Source: Siphonobacter sp. BAB-5405 (lineage in GTDB: Bacteria; Bacteroidota; Bacteroidia; Cytophagales; Spirosomataceae). From it: DNA of 64,000 nt. A model generated the notes under the pieces. That model worked only from the letters and a program-made list of their open reading frames with translations. It searched no databases and had not been told where the DNA came from. How positions within the stretch are numbered: the stretch's first letter is position 1; each line of letters opens with the position of its first letter. The stretch lies in contig NZ_NJAG01000004.1 in NCBI RefSeq assembly GCF_002872335.1, positions 27,789 to 91,788 of the forward strand. Direction: 5' to 3'. Positions 34,230-43,600 of the stretch are shown piece after piece. A program made the translations under genes and the position numbers.

Positions 34230-34599
34230 GTTTTGAGCGGTGGCCGCAGCCGTTTTGAGTTTTCCGTTTTCCGTTTTCCGTTTTCCGTTTTCCGTTTTCC
34301 GTTTTAGGTAGGATAAACCTGGTAAAGGTAGCGGGAGGGGTTGTCCGTAGTATGTACTACGGACTTTTTAAGTTGGTAGGCTGTGCCTACCGGGCGGGAT
34401 GTTCCCCGCATTTCATACGAGGCTATGGATGTTGAACCCCTTCAGGGTTAGGGGGTCGGCATACAAGCTTGACTAAACTAGGGGAGACGGGGCCGTTTAA
34501 CCCCGGAGGGGTTCAATGGTCATAGCCATGGGTATAAACCATGGACGTTTTATTCCCCGCATTGCATACGGGGCTATCACATTGAACCCCTTCGGGGTT
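34230..34599. repeat. 370-bp dispersed repeat, copy 2
   Basis: Near-identical to 6372-6741 in the same orientation; both copies start directly at the 3' end of a plus-strand gene. Most differences are single substitutions (for example gcggtggccg for gcggcggccg). The stretch 34229-34877 contains this copy, the partial copy at 34665-34724 and the mnmA terminator, and no gene that I would support. Confidence 0.85.
34252..34300. repeat. Seven-unit heptanucleotide array inside repeat copy 2
   Basis: One unit gttttga followed by six units gttttcc, 49 bp; same unit number as copy 1 but different unit composition. Confidence 0.9.
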
Positions 34600-34664
34600 A
34601 AGTGCTGGGTAAAGGAGAAGACTGCTCCGCTTGTGTTCTGGCTAGTCAAACTCGATTAACATTA

Positions 34665-34724
34665 GCGGGGCGGGTTGCCCGCAACGTTTACTACGGACGC
34701 AAAAATTGGTAGGTTGTGCCTACC
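34665..34724. repeat. Degenerate partial copy of the 370-bp repeat
   Basis: 60 bp resembling 34331-34391: GCGGGG.GGGTTG, then TACTACGGAC, then GGTAGG.TGTGCCTACC in the same order and spacing, with many substitutions between these blocks. Confidence 0.65.
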
Positions 34725-34790
34725 AGTCTACATAAGTCTCACTGCTGCGGACTTTATTTTATTGCCTAAGGACCCGTTTCCTTACAAAAT

Positions 34791-34855
34791 GAGCCAAGGA
34801 ATTTACCGTATGTTGACAGCGATTAAACGATGTCTTGCGGCACATTCCTTGGCTC
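34791..34855 (-). terminator. Long-loop hairpin after mnmA
   Basis: 12-bp perfect stem GAGCCAAGGAAT and complement enclosing a 41-base loop, 23 bp past the mnmA stop; on the minus strand it is followed by ATTTTG. The large loop is unusual for a simple terminator. Confidence 0.6.
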
Positions 34856-34877
34856 TTTATGTAGTGAAAGCTTATCT

Positions 34878-35990
34878 CTACCGCAGGGCTTTGGTAATCC
34901 AACCGCCGCCTACCACGTCGTCGCCTTCGTAAAAAACGGCTGCCTGACCGGGAGCTACGCCGGTTACGGGTTCGTGGAAGCGTACTTCCATTTGCCCACC
35001 GGTTTGCGTAATGATGGCCGGTGTTCCCTCGTGCTTATAACGAATTTTCGTGACTGTTTCCAGGGGCTGCGTCAGTTCGGCATACTTCTGCATATTCAGC
35101 TGACTAACCATCATACCAGTCCGTTCCAGGTCGCGGTCACGGCCCAGTACGACTTCATTGCTGTCTTTCCGAATTTCCGTAACGAAAGCGGGGTAGCCCA
35201 GAGCAATACCCAGGCCTTTGCGTTGGCCAATGGTATAGAACGGATAACCTTCGTGCGTGCCCAGTACTTTCCCTTCCTGATCGACGAAGTTACCGCCGGC
35301 TACTTCTGCCTCCAGGGTAGGAATACGGCGTTTCAGGAAACCGCGATAATCGTTATCCGGTACAAAGCAGATCTCGTAGCTTTCTGCCTTGCTGGCTAAC
35401 TCAAAGAAACCGCGTTCTTTGGCCATTTCTCGAATTTCACTTTTACGGAAATTACCCAGGGGAAGCTTGGTACGGGCCAGACTGTCCTGTGATACCCCCC
35501 AGAGTACGTAACTCTGATCTTTCCAGGTATCCAAACCCTTCGATACGATATGACGACCGTGCGACGGACCGCCGTTGCCTTCCCGCAGGTTGGCATAGTG
35601 ACCTGTAGCAATAAACTCGCAATCGAGCTTGTCGGCCCGCCGTAACAAAGCGTCCCACTTGATGTGCGTGTTGCACAAAACGCAGGGGTTAGGCGTACGG
35701 CCTTCCAGGTATTCACCCGTAAAATGGTCGATTACGTAATCCCCAAATTCATTCCGAATGTCAAGAATATAGTGCGGGAAACCCAGCTGTACCGCTACGT
35801 TACGGGCATCGTTGATGCTATCGAGACTACAACAGCCCGTTTCTTTTTTCGTACCCCCGGAACTGGCGTAGTCCCAGGTTTTCATCGTCATACCAATGAC
35901 TTCGTAACCTTGTTCGTGCAGCAGGACCGCTGCCAGTGAAGAATCAATGCCGCCACTCATGGCGACCAGAATACGTCCGTGTTTGCTCAT
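34878..35990 (-). CDS. mnmA: tRNA-specific 2-thiouridylase MnmA
   Basis: 370 residues, the usual length. It thiolates U34 of Lys, Glu and Gln tRNAs using ATP and a persulfide sulfur. Visible: PP-loop VAMSGGIDSSLAAVLL (residues 10-), TMKTWDY, the catalytic Cys in GRTPNPCVLCN, tRNA-binding ATGHYANL, and the second Cys in ESYEICFVPDNDYRGFL; the C-terminal beta-barrel has YTIGQRKGLGIALG and PGQAAVFYEGDDVVGGGWI. Single gene; a hairpin with a long loop follows. Upstream is the 2-oxoglutarate dioxygenase gene on the same strand, separated by its own terminator. Confidence 0.97.
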   Translation of the reverse strand: MSKHGRILVAMSGGIDSSLAAVLLHEQGYEVIGMTMKTWDYASSGGTKKETGCCSLDSINDARNVAVQLGFPHYILDIRNEFGDYVIDHFTGEYLEGRTPNPCVLCNTHIKWDALLRRADKLDCEFIATGHYANLREGNGGPSHGRHIVSKGLDTWKDQSYVLWGVSQDSLARTKLPLGNFRKSEIREMAKERGFFELASKAESYEICFVPDNDYRGFLKRRIPTLEAEVAGGNFVDQEGKVLGTHEGYPFYTIGQRKGLGIALGYPAFVTEIRKDSNEVVLGRDRDLERTGMMVSQLNMQKYAELTQPLETVTKIRYKHEGTPAIITQTGGQMEVRFHEPVTGVAPGQAAVFYEGDDVVGGGWITKALR

Positions 35991-36109
35991 AATGAATCCG
36001 GCCAGGGTTCAAAGCCCTGCGATTGGTGATGTAGTGAAAGACACTACGAAAAGGTACTGGTAATGCTAAGGGAGTGCATTTCAACCCAAACCCTTGGGTG
36101 AAAGTTCAA

Positions 36110-36144
36110 TTTCAGGAGCAGTAATGCGAGTACTGCTCCTGAAA
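36110..36144 (-). terminator. Terminator of the dioxygenase gene
   Basis: Perfect 14-bp stem TTTCAGGAGCAGTA and complement with a 7-base loop, 5 bp past the stop at 36149; A/T ends on both sides. Confidence 0.82.
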
Positions 36145-36148
36145 CGTA

Positions 36149-37138
36149 CTACTTTTTAAGGCCTAACTCCAGCAGGCGTTCATCCAGAAACTCTCCGGCG
36201 GTCATGTCCGTATAAAGTTTAGGATGCTGCGTATCAATACAACTTTCCAGTGAAGTCAAATCCATCTCTGAGCGAGGGTGCATAAAGAAAGGAATCGAAA
36301 ACCGGGAGGTGTTCATTTTTTCCCGCGAAGGATTGACTACCCGGTGAATCGTCGACTTCAGCTTGTGATTAGTAAGGCGGTCGAGCATATCCCCTACATT
36401 GACGATGATCTGGTCGGGCAAGGCCGTAATACCAATCCATGCTCCGTCCCGACGCAGAACCTCGAGTCCTTCGGCACTGGCTCCCATCAGCAGCGTAATC
36501 AGGTTAATATCTCCGTGAGCCGCGGCCCGTACGGCTCCGGGTTCCACTACATTGGGGTCGAGCGGGAAGTAATGGAGAGCCCGTAAAATGCTGTTACCGT
36601 GCTTCACCTTACCCTCGAAGTAATCCTCGGACAGTTCCAGATACAGAGCAATGGCCCGCAGCAACGTTTTTCCCGTTTGTTCAAACGTCTGATACGTTTG
36701 TACGGTATACTGTTCAAAAGCCGGTAAGTCTTCTGGAAATACATTTTTGGGATAATCTGCCCAGACCGAATCGCCATCGTCCGTCGTCGGATGGGGCTGG
36801 CCGACGTGGTAAAATTCTTTCAGATCGGCCACTTTGAAACCTTTGGCAGTTTCTTTCCCCTTGCCCACGTAACCCCGCTGCCCGGCAATGCCCGGCACTT
36901 CGTATTGTTTCTTGTAGTCGTCAGCTTTAAAGAAAAATTCCTTCACTGCTGCATATAGATGGTCCTGCAACTCAGCCGTGAGGCCGTGGTTTTTGATCGC
37001 AACAAAACCGATATTGTTAAACGCCCGGCCCAGATCAGCTACGAACCTGGCTTTTCGCTCGGCATCACCCGAGGTAAAATCAGCCAGATCCAGCGATGGG
37101 ATTTCGTCCAAAAGAGCGTCATTCTGAAGACTTTCCAT
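36149..37138 (-). CDS. Isopenicillin N synthase-family Fe(II)/2-oxoglutarate dioxygenase
   Basis: 329 residues, no signal peptide. The N-terminal DIOX_N domain (SLDLADFTSGDAERKARFVA, AFNNIGFVAIKNHG) precedes the jelly-roll with the Fe ligands His and Asp in AAAHGDINLITLLMG, the third His in KSTIHRVVNP, and the 2-oxoglutarate-binding Arg..Ser in SRFSIPFFMHP. Substrate cannot be read from sequence; bacterial members oxidise amino acids, hormones or small metabolites. It is divergent from an AraC-type regulator (37363), which may control it. A CAAAAGTA box at 37164-37171 could be its -7 element, but no suitable -33 box is seen. Confidence 0.9.
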   Translation of the reverse strand: MESLQNDALLDEIPSLDLADFTSGDAERKARFVADLGRAFNNIGFVAIKNHGLTAELQDHLYAAVKEFFFKADDYKKQYEVPGIAGQRGYVGKGKETAKGFKVADLKEFYHVGQPHPTTDDGDSVWADYPKNVFPEDLPAFEQYTVQTYQTFEQTGKTLLRAIALYLELSEDYFEGKVKHGNSILRALHYFPLDPNVVEPGAVRAAAHGDINLITLLMGASAEGLEVLRRDGAWIGITALPDQIIVNVGDMLDRLTNHKLKSTIHRVVNPSREKMNTSRFSIPFFMHPRSEMDLTSLESCIDTQHPKLYTDMTAGEFLDERLLELGLKK

Positions 37139-37362
37139 GGTGTACTAGGGATAAAGTGTTGTACAAAAGTAAGCAAGTTTAGGCGTAGGTGCTGCGATTT
37201 TGCGTTTAGTGAATGAAAATCAATCGCTACCGGGCAGGAACGTATTAGAGGACTGGCTTACCGACAAATTCACCAAATCGCCTTGCCCCCGGCGTTTTTA
37301 TCCCGAACATTGCCAATGATACTGACCGTCTGGTTGATATCCCTACGCCTGAACTGAAACGT

Positions 37363-38220
37363 ATGAGCACTGAATTTCCTACCTATAGTATTCAAGCCTT
37401 CCAGCGGCACGAGCCCGATGTACCTTTTTTTATGACCCCGCTCGAAAAACTGGTACGTGAATTCAAAGGCATTGATAAATCGCATTCGCACACGTTTTAT
37501 CTGCTGATGTGGATCAAGGAGGGGAAGGGAACGCATACCATCGACTTTCGTACGTACGAGGTGGGACCTCATCAATTGTATTTTCTAACGCCGGGTCAGG
37601 TACATAGCTGGGAGCTTTCACCGGATATTAAAGGCTATAATCTCTTTTTTGAGCCGAATTACTTTCGTAGCCGCTTTCCTAATCGATTGTTTGCGTATCC
37701 TTTTTATCACTCCCACCAGCATCGACCCTTACTGGAAGTAACAGATGAAACGTTCGTGTCCCTGTACGAGCTGATGTATCAGGAATATACGGCGGCTGAA
37801 GTCAATCGATCGGAGGTGTTTCTGTCGTACTTACACATTATCCTGGAAAAGGCGAACCGCGTCTATCAAAACCAGTGGCCGGGGGAATCCACCCATTACT
37901 ACGACCGCATCCGGCAGTACGAAGAATTACTGGAAGAACAGTTTCTGGACGTGCGGGAAGTGAAAACGTACGCTGAACAATTACACATCAGCCCCAACCA
38001 CCTTAATAATATCTGTAAGACACTACTGGGCAAAACGGCCAGCCAGTTGCTGTACGAACGAATTATCATTGAAGCCAAACGCTTACTGACGCATACGGCT
38101 CTGTCCATCAAGGAAATCGGCTACCTGCTGCATTTTGAAGACCCTTCGTACTTCGTTCGTTTTTTCCGAACGCATACGGGACAAACGCCATTAGATTTTC
38201 GAGAATCACAAAATCGTTGA
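37363..38220 (+). CDS. AraC-family transcriptional regulator (cupin sensor)
   Basis: 285 residues. An N-terminal cupin-like sensor (~25-130: HSHTFYLLMWIKEGKGTHTI, YEVGPHQLYFLTPGQVHSWE) and a C-terminal AraC domain of two HTH units (VREVKTYAEQLHISPNHLNN; IKEIGYLLHFEDPSYFVRFF, ending RTHTGQTPLDFRES). This is the common soluble Bacteroidota AraC type. The nearest target is the divergent dioxygenase gene; the intergenic region is 224 bp. Next on the same strand is the DUF983 gene after 103 bp, probably separate. Confidence 0.92.
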   Translation: MSTEFPTYSIQAFQRHEPDVPFFMTPLEKLVREFKGIDKSHSHTFYLLMWIKEGKGTHTIDFRTYEVGPHQLYFLTPGQVHSWELSPDIKGYNLFFEPNYFRSRFPNRLFAYPFYHSHQHRPLLEVTDETFVSLYELMYQEYTAAEVNRSEVFLSYLHIILEKANRVYQNQWPGESTHYYDRIRQYEELLEEQFLDVREVKTYAEQLHISPNHLNNICKTLLGKTASQLLYERIIIEAKRLLTHTALSIKEIGYLLHFEDPSYFVRFFRTHTGQTPLDFRESQNR

Positions 38221-38323
38221 TTTGTACCATTCTTGTCCGTATTCATACCTTACGTGAAAAGAAAGAAGAAATTATCTTTGTATCAGGAATCAGAAAGGGA
38301 TTTTCTTCTGAACCTTCACGATC

Positions 38324-38728
38324 ATGGCACTTAATTCGAAATTATATAGCATCGCTTTTAATAAATGTCCAAAATGCCACCAGGGAGATTTCTTCAAAAC
38401 CAAGACTTCCTTCCAGCGTCATTTTGACGAAATTCACCACCATTGCCCGCATTGTAACGAAACGCTGGTACCCGAGCCCGGTTTTTACTGGGGAGCTTTG
38501 TACGTGAGTTATGCTCTGTACGTAGCCTGGTGTCTGACCGCTTTCGTCGTCTATACGTACGTCTTGAAACTGGACCTTGATTATTTCCTGGTCTTTCTGG
38601 TTCCGACTTTGGTTTTGCTGATGCCCTGGTTTTTCCGGCTGGCCCGTCGGACCTGGCTTAATCTGTTCGTCGATTACGACCCCGCCAAAGCCAAACAGAA
38701 AGCCGTGGATTTAAAACCAGCGATCTAA
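38324..38728 (+). CDS. DUF983 family membrane protein
   Basis: 134 residues. A zinc-ribbon-like start with two Cys pairs (FNKCPKCHQGDFF and HHCPHCNETLVPEPGFYWGA), then two membrane segments (LYVSYALYVAWCLTAFVVYTYV and FLVFLVPTLVLLMPWFFRLAR) and a basic tail. This is the standard DUF983 architecture; function unknown, perhaps with roles near respiratory oxidases in alphaproteobacteria. Single gene with terminator, convergent with a small membrane protein gene. Confidence 0.92.
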   Translation: MALNSKLYSIAFNKCPKCHQGDFFKTKTSFQRHFDEIHHHCPHCNETLVPEPGFYWGALYVSYALYVAWCLTAFVVYTYVLKLDLDYFLVFLVPTLVLLMPWFFRLARRTWLNLFVDYDPAKAKQKAVDLKPAI

Positions 38729-38756
38729 TGTTTATTGCGTAGTACCTGTTTGCAGA

Positions 38757-38785
38757 AGGCCTCCCAGCGATGGGAGGTCTTTTTT
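38757..38785 (+). terminator. Terminator of the DUF983 gene
   Basis: 10-bp stem with one mismatch (AGGCCTCCCA / TGGGAGGTCT), 4-base loop GCGA and T6 run. Confidence 0.82.
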
Positions 38786-38793
38786 ATATCGCC

Positions 38794-39015
38794 TTACAGG
38801 ATGCCTCCACCTAGCATGAGCCGGAGGATGGCCACAATGAGTACGAAGATATTGAGGTTACGACCCGTTTTACTTTCCGAAAAAGCTCCAAAGCCCAGGC
38901 CGATAAACGCAACGGGAAGGGCGACCCAATTGACAATACCAATGAAGGGAATGAGTCCCGCCAAAGCAATCACAAAGGCTACGATGCCGAGCAGGATGGA
39001 AATGAGATTAAACAT
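38794..39015 (-). CDS. Small membrane protein, 73 residues
   Basis: Two to three hydrophobic segments: MFNLISILLGIVAFVIALAG, then IVNWVALPVAFIGLGFGAF, and LNIFVLIVAILRLMLGGGIL, with a short polar loop SESKTGRN between the last two. This pattern (L.PF.G...W...P....G...G..S..K.GR....) is widely seen in small uncharacterised Bacteroidota membrane proteins. Function unknown. The plus strand of the same stretch also reads open but has no protein-like sequence, so I choose the minus-strand frame. It is convergent with the DUF983 gene and leaves only a few bases between them and the terminator. Confidence 0.78.
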   Translation of the reverse strand: MFNLISILLGIVAFVIALAGLIPFIGIVNWVALPVAFIGLGFGAFSESKTGRNLNIFVLIVAILRLMLGGGIL

Positions 39016-39145
39016 AGAGATAGGGCTTTTACGAGAATGACGCTACAAAGGGAAGCATTTCTGCGTACACCCGAAAAAAGCTTTCCACCATCGGAAGCAG
39101 GCCCTGATTACCGTACCAAAGTGAGGTTGAGCACCTACATGCAAC

Positions 39146-39187
39146 AAAAAAAGGATGGCTCCGTATTGACGAAACCATCCTTTTTTT
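39146..39187 (-). terminator. Terminator of the superoxide dismutase gene
   Basis: 13-bp stem AAAAAAAGGATGG and complement with a 16-base loop, 15 bp past the stop at 39202, T-rich on both strands. Confidence 0.82.
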
Positions 39188-39201
39188 GGGCTTGAGAAAG
39201 C

Positions 39202-39873
39202 TTATTTCACCGCGTCAGCGTAGTTTTTAGCTGCTGCCTCCCAGTTTACTACGTCCCAGTACGCTTTGATATAGTCGGGACGTTTGTTCTGATACTTGAG
39301 GTAGTAAGCGTGCTCCCATACGTCCAGACCAATCACCGGTGTACCGGGCGTTTCGGCCAGGGCCATCAAGGGGTTGTCCTGGTTAGGCGTTGAAACAACA
39401 GCCAGTTTTTTATCCGGCGTTACGATCAGCCAGGCCCAGCCTGAACCGAACCGGCTCGTAGCCGCTTTATTGAATTCCTCAACGAATTTATCGTAGGTAC
39501 CAAACGATTTCGTAATCGCGTCCGCTAATTCACCGGAAGGTTTGCCACCGCGTTTGGGGCCAATGGTATTCCAGAAAAAGGTGTGGTTCCAGTGACCACC
39601 GGCGTTGTTCCGGATAGCCGGAGCCGTGTTTTTATCAATTTTCTTCACCACCTGAAAAATGGTCTGTGAAGCTTCGGGTTTGCCTTCTACGGCTTTGTTT
39701 AGATTATCAACGTACGCTTTGTGGTGTTTGCCGTAGTGAATTTCCATCGTTTGCTTGTCGATGCTTGGTTCTAAAGCGTCGAAGGCGTAAGGCAGGGGAG
39801 CTTGAGTAAACTGTGCCGAAACCTGAAAAGCCGAAGCCAGCAGGCCGGCTACCAAAAGGGATTTAAATTTCAT
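39202..39873 (-). CDS. Superoxide dismutase, Fe/Mn type, exported
   Basis: 223 residues from the ATG at 39873: the signal peptide [20 protein letters not shown] is followed by [20 protein letters not shown]. Metal ligands are all visible: His in [13 protein letters not shown], His in GHWNHTFFW, and Asp/His in [13 protein letters not shown]; the active-site Tyr is in HHKAYV. It removes superoxide, here in the periplasm or outside rather than the cytosol, which is less common. A good promoter lies at 39928-39957. Metal choice (Fe or Mn) cannot be decided with confidence. Confidence 0.94.
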   Translation of the reverse strand: MKFKSLLVAGLLASAFQVSAQFTQAPLPYAFDALEPSIDKQTMEIHYGKHHKAYVDNLNKAVEGKPEASQTIFQVVKKIDKNTAPAIRNNAGGHWNHTFFWNTIGPKRGGKPSGELADAITKSFGTYDKFVEEFNKAATSRFGSGWAWLIVTPDKKLAVVSTPNQDNPLMALAETPGTPVIGLDVWEHAYYLKYQNKRPDYIKAYWDVVNWEAAAKNYADAVK

Positions 39874-39927
39874 GGTTGAAAATGGTTTCTTAAGGATCTG
39901 AAACACTGCTTAGGTGCAGCTCAAAGG

Positions 39928-39957
39928 CAAAAATATCTGTACCATTTCAGGCTACAA
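39928..39957 (-). promoter_or_regulatory. Promoter of the superoxide dismutase gene
   Basis: On the minus strand: TTG (39957-39955), 19-bp spacer, TATTTTTG (39935-39928). Leader about 45 bases. Confidence 0.65.
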
Positions 39958-40299
39958 GCGTTTCGGTGATAAACTTTTATGGATTGGGAGCTACGCTGGT
40001 CAACGCCCAAACCGTGCTTTCAACGGATAGGCCAGGGAAGGCCCGGCGGCAAAAGATCGTCTGTATAGCGTTTAAACGATGATTTATCCCTGACAGCCGG
40101 CCCTCAGAATCCGAATGAGCGATGGATCTTTCGTTTTCATACAAAAATCTTTCGTATGGATATGAAGTTACAGGCGGGCAGGGAGGACCTTTGTAACAGC
40201 AAAGGATACTGGCGGGAGATCGCCCCGAAATGTCTTTAGAATTGAACAGTAAGTCGATTTTCGCGATCGCTACATTAAAATAAGCTTTAATTTTAATTG

Positions 40300-40315
40300 T
40301 TTGATTTAGGTCAAA
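40300..40315. promoter_or_regulatory. Fnr/Crp-like box in the long gap before the RND operon
   Basis: TTTGATTTAGGTCAAA: inverted TTTGA-N6-TCAAA, close to the Fnr consensus TTGAT-N4-ATCAA. It lies in the 815-bp gap 39874-40688 between the divergent superoxide dismutase and RND permease genes. Apart from the dismutase promoter I see no gene in this gap; short frames lack protein character. Confidence 0.5.
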
Positions 40316-40688
40316 GTATTCCGCCAGCCCTTTTCTGAGATTTGCACTTATTTAATACATACGTCATTTCTTCCCATTTGCTATGAATAGTTTTGTTCTC
40401 ACCCAGATTTGTGCAAAATCCGAATGGCATTCGCCGCCCTTTGCCAAATATTTTTAAAAATCTGCCTCTGATCTTTCAGAACTTTACCAGTACTGGCGAA
40501 ATTAGCCCAGAGGAGCAGGGAGCTAGATTGGTTCTGTAATTAGATTTATCCGGGAAATGCGGCAACTAAATGAACAGAACGATTCTCCATTGCTTGTCCC
40601 TGGCGTGTATAGGCTCCAGTGATCGACTGTAAGACGCACTTACAAAGAGCTTTAATTGATTGAGTGTTAGACACTACCCCCTCTTGTT

Positions 40689-43600
40689 ATGTGGATTGTT
40701 CGATTAGCTTTACAGCGGAAGTATACCATTGCGGTGCTGGCTCTGCTGATCCTGATTATGGGTGTGGTATCCATTCGTCAGATGCCCACCGACATTTTTC
40801 CCCGTATCAACATTCCGGTTATTTCCGTAATCTGGTCGTACCGGGGACTTTCGACGGACGAAATGGAAAAGATGATTACCAACTTTTCCGAAACGTCGGT
40901 CATCAATAACGCCTCTGACATCCAGCGGGTGGAATCCCAGACCTACAATGGGGTGGCCGTACTGAAAATCTTCTTTCAGCCCACGGTGAAAATTGAGGAG
41001 GCCCTGGCTTCCATTACGGCCATCTCGCAGACGATTCGGGTACGGATGCCGCCCGGAACGCAACCGCCGATTATTGTGCGGTACAACGCTACGGACGTTC
41101 CCATTCTGCAGCTGAGTATCTCCTCGGACAGTCTGACGGAATCCCAAATCACCGACTATATTACGACCCGGATACGGCCCATGATTTCGACCGTACAGGG
41201 GAGCCGTCTGTCGCAGCCGTTCGGAGGAAAAGCCCGTCAGGTGATGGTGGATCTTGATCCTGAATTGCTTACGGCTCGCGGCGTATCACCCGAAGATGTA
41301 GTCAATGCCGTATCCGCTCAGAACCTAACCCTGCCGAGTGGTCAGCTTCGGCTGGAGGAAAGGGAATACAACGTACGCCTGAATACCAAGCCCGACGCCA
41401 TCATTGCGTTGAACGATATTCCGGTGAAAACGCTGCCCGGCGGCGTGGTCCTGCACTTACGCGATGTGGCCAACGTCCACGATGGTTCGATCGTACAAAC
41501 CAACGTAGTCAAACAGGATGGCCGACGGGGCGTATTGCTCAATATCGTAAAAACCGGGAATGCCTCAACGACCGAAGTGGTCGACAAAATTCGGAATGAA
41601 GTACTCCCGGCGGTTCGCGGAGCCGCTCCGGCTTCCCTGAAGATTACTGAACTTTTTGACCAGTCGGTGTTCGTACGAGCCTCGATTCACGGGGTAGTCG
41701 TGGAAGGGTTGATTGCGGCCCTGCTGACGGCCGCCATGATTCTGCTCTTCCTGGGTAGCTGGCGGAGTACGCTGATTGTTGCTATTTCCATACCACTCTC
41801 GATTCTGAGTTCGCTCGCCGTTTTGTATCTGATGGGCGAAACGCTGAATATCAATACGCTGGGCGGTTTGGCTCTGGCTATTGGTATTCTGGTGGATGAC
41901 GCGACAGTAACGATTGAGAACATTCACCGAAACGAAGAGTTAGGCCTGCCCCTGCGAAGGGCGATTATGGTAGGGGCTCACCAGATTGCCACACCGACGC
42001 TGGTGGCTACGCTGACGATCTGTATCGTGTTCGTATCGGTACTCTTTTTGGAAGGTCCGGCCCGCTTCTTGTTCGGTCCGCTGGCGTTGGCGGTAGTATT
42101 CGCCATGATTGCTTCATATATCCTTTCGCGTACCCTGGTGCCTACGCTAGCTGACTTGTTGCTCAAATCCGAGCCACATCACCAGGAGGGACACCTGAAC
42201 GGTCAGGCGAAGAAACCTAGCTTCTTTGCTCGTATTTACCAAAGCTTCAACCGGGGCTTCGACCGTTTTCAAGGACGGTATCTGCGGGTACTGCAATGGA
42301 ATCTGGGCCACCGGAAAACGGTACTGGCGGTATTCCTGGTCGTTGTTATGATTACGGCGGTGATGGTTCCTTTTGTAGGGCGTGACTTTTTCCCCAGTGT
42401 GGATGCCGGCCAGTTCAGGTTGCACATGCGGGCTCCGGCGGGTTCCCGACTGGAAGCTACGGAGCGTACGGCGGGGCAGGCTGAGGCAGTTATCCGGCAG
42501 ATCATTCCGGCGAATGAAATTGAAACGGTTATTGCCAACATCGGTCTGACGAGTGAAGGGTACAACTTCGTATTCCAGGACAACTCGTCACTGGGCTCCG
42601 CCGATGCGGAGTTGCTGGTGGCTCTTAAAAAAGAGAAAAGTCGTCCGACGGAAGAATACATGCGGGAAATTCGGGCCAAGCTGGCCGAGGCTCTGCCGCA
42701 GGTGACCTTCTTCTTTCAGCCAGCCGATATTGTAACGCAGATCTTGAATTTCGGTCTGACCTCACCCATTGACATTCAGGTGACGGGTTTCGACCGGAAG
42801 AATAACTTACGCATTGCTCAGGAAATCCGCAGTAAAGTAGCTCAGATACCCGGTACGGTCGATGTGCACCTGCATCAGGTCATGAACGCTCCCGAATTAT
42901 TCGTGAATATTGACCGCGAGCGGGCCAATCAGCTGGGACTCAATGAAACCAAGGTGGCCAACAACATGATGATTTCCATGAGTGGTACCACGCAGGTAAA
43001 CCCGAACTTCTGGCCGGACCCGGTTACGGGCTTTCCGTATCTGGTGGCCGTACAGACGCCGCCGTACAAACTCAATACGCTGGATAAACTGCTGCAAACG
43101 CCTTTGGTGACGCAAACCGGCGAACTGACGCCGCAATCCCTGGCCAACGTCGCTAAGGTCGAACGTCGCGTAACACCCATGGTGGTGAACCGGATGAATA
43201 CGCAACCCATGTTTGATGTGTACGCCTCGGTGGAACGGACAGATCTGGGAAGTGTTTCCGGAAAGCTTTCCGAGATCATCAAGGAGTACCAGCAACAGCT
43301 CAAGCCGGGGAATAAAATTGAAGTACGCGGTCAGGTGGAAAGTATGAATTCAGCCTTTACGCGGTTAGGCATTGGTTTGTTGTTTGCGGCCATTCTGGTG
43401 TACATGCTGATGGTCGTCAACTTCCAGTCCTTTTTGTATCCCTTCATCATTATTACGGCTCTTCCCGGAGCAATGTGCGGGGTGGTATGGCTGCTGTTTT
43501 TGAGCCAGACCACCTTCAGTATTCCTTCGCTGATGGGGGCGATCATGAGTGTGGGGGTAGCTACGGCCAACTCCATTCTGCTGGTAAGCTTCGCTCAGGA

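Noticed and set aside
34675..34932. Open frame downstream of repeat copy 2
   Set aside because: Runs through the worn repeat fragment, the mnmA hairpin and into mnmA antisense; no coding character.
38735..39040. Plus-strand open frame opposite the 73-residue membrane protein
   Set aside because: The minus-strand frame has clean membrane helices and a typical small-protein pattern; the plus frame is a Met/Arg/Thr-rich shadow that starts inside the DUF983 terminator.
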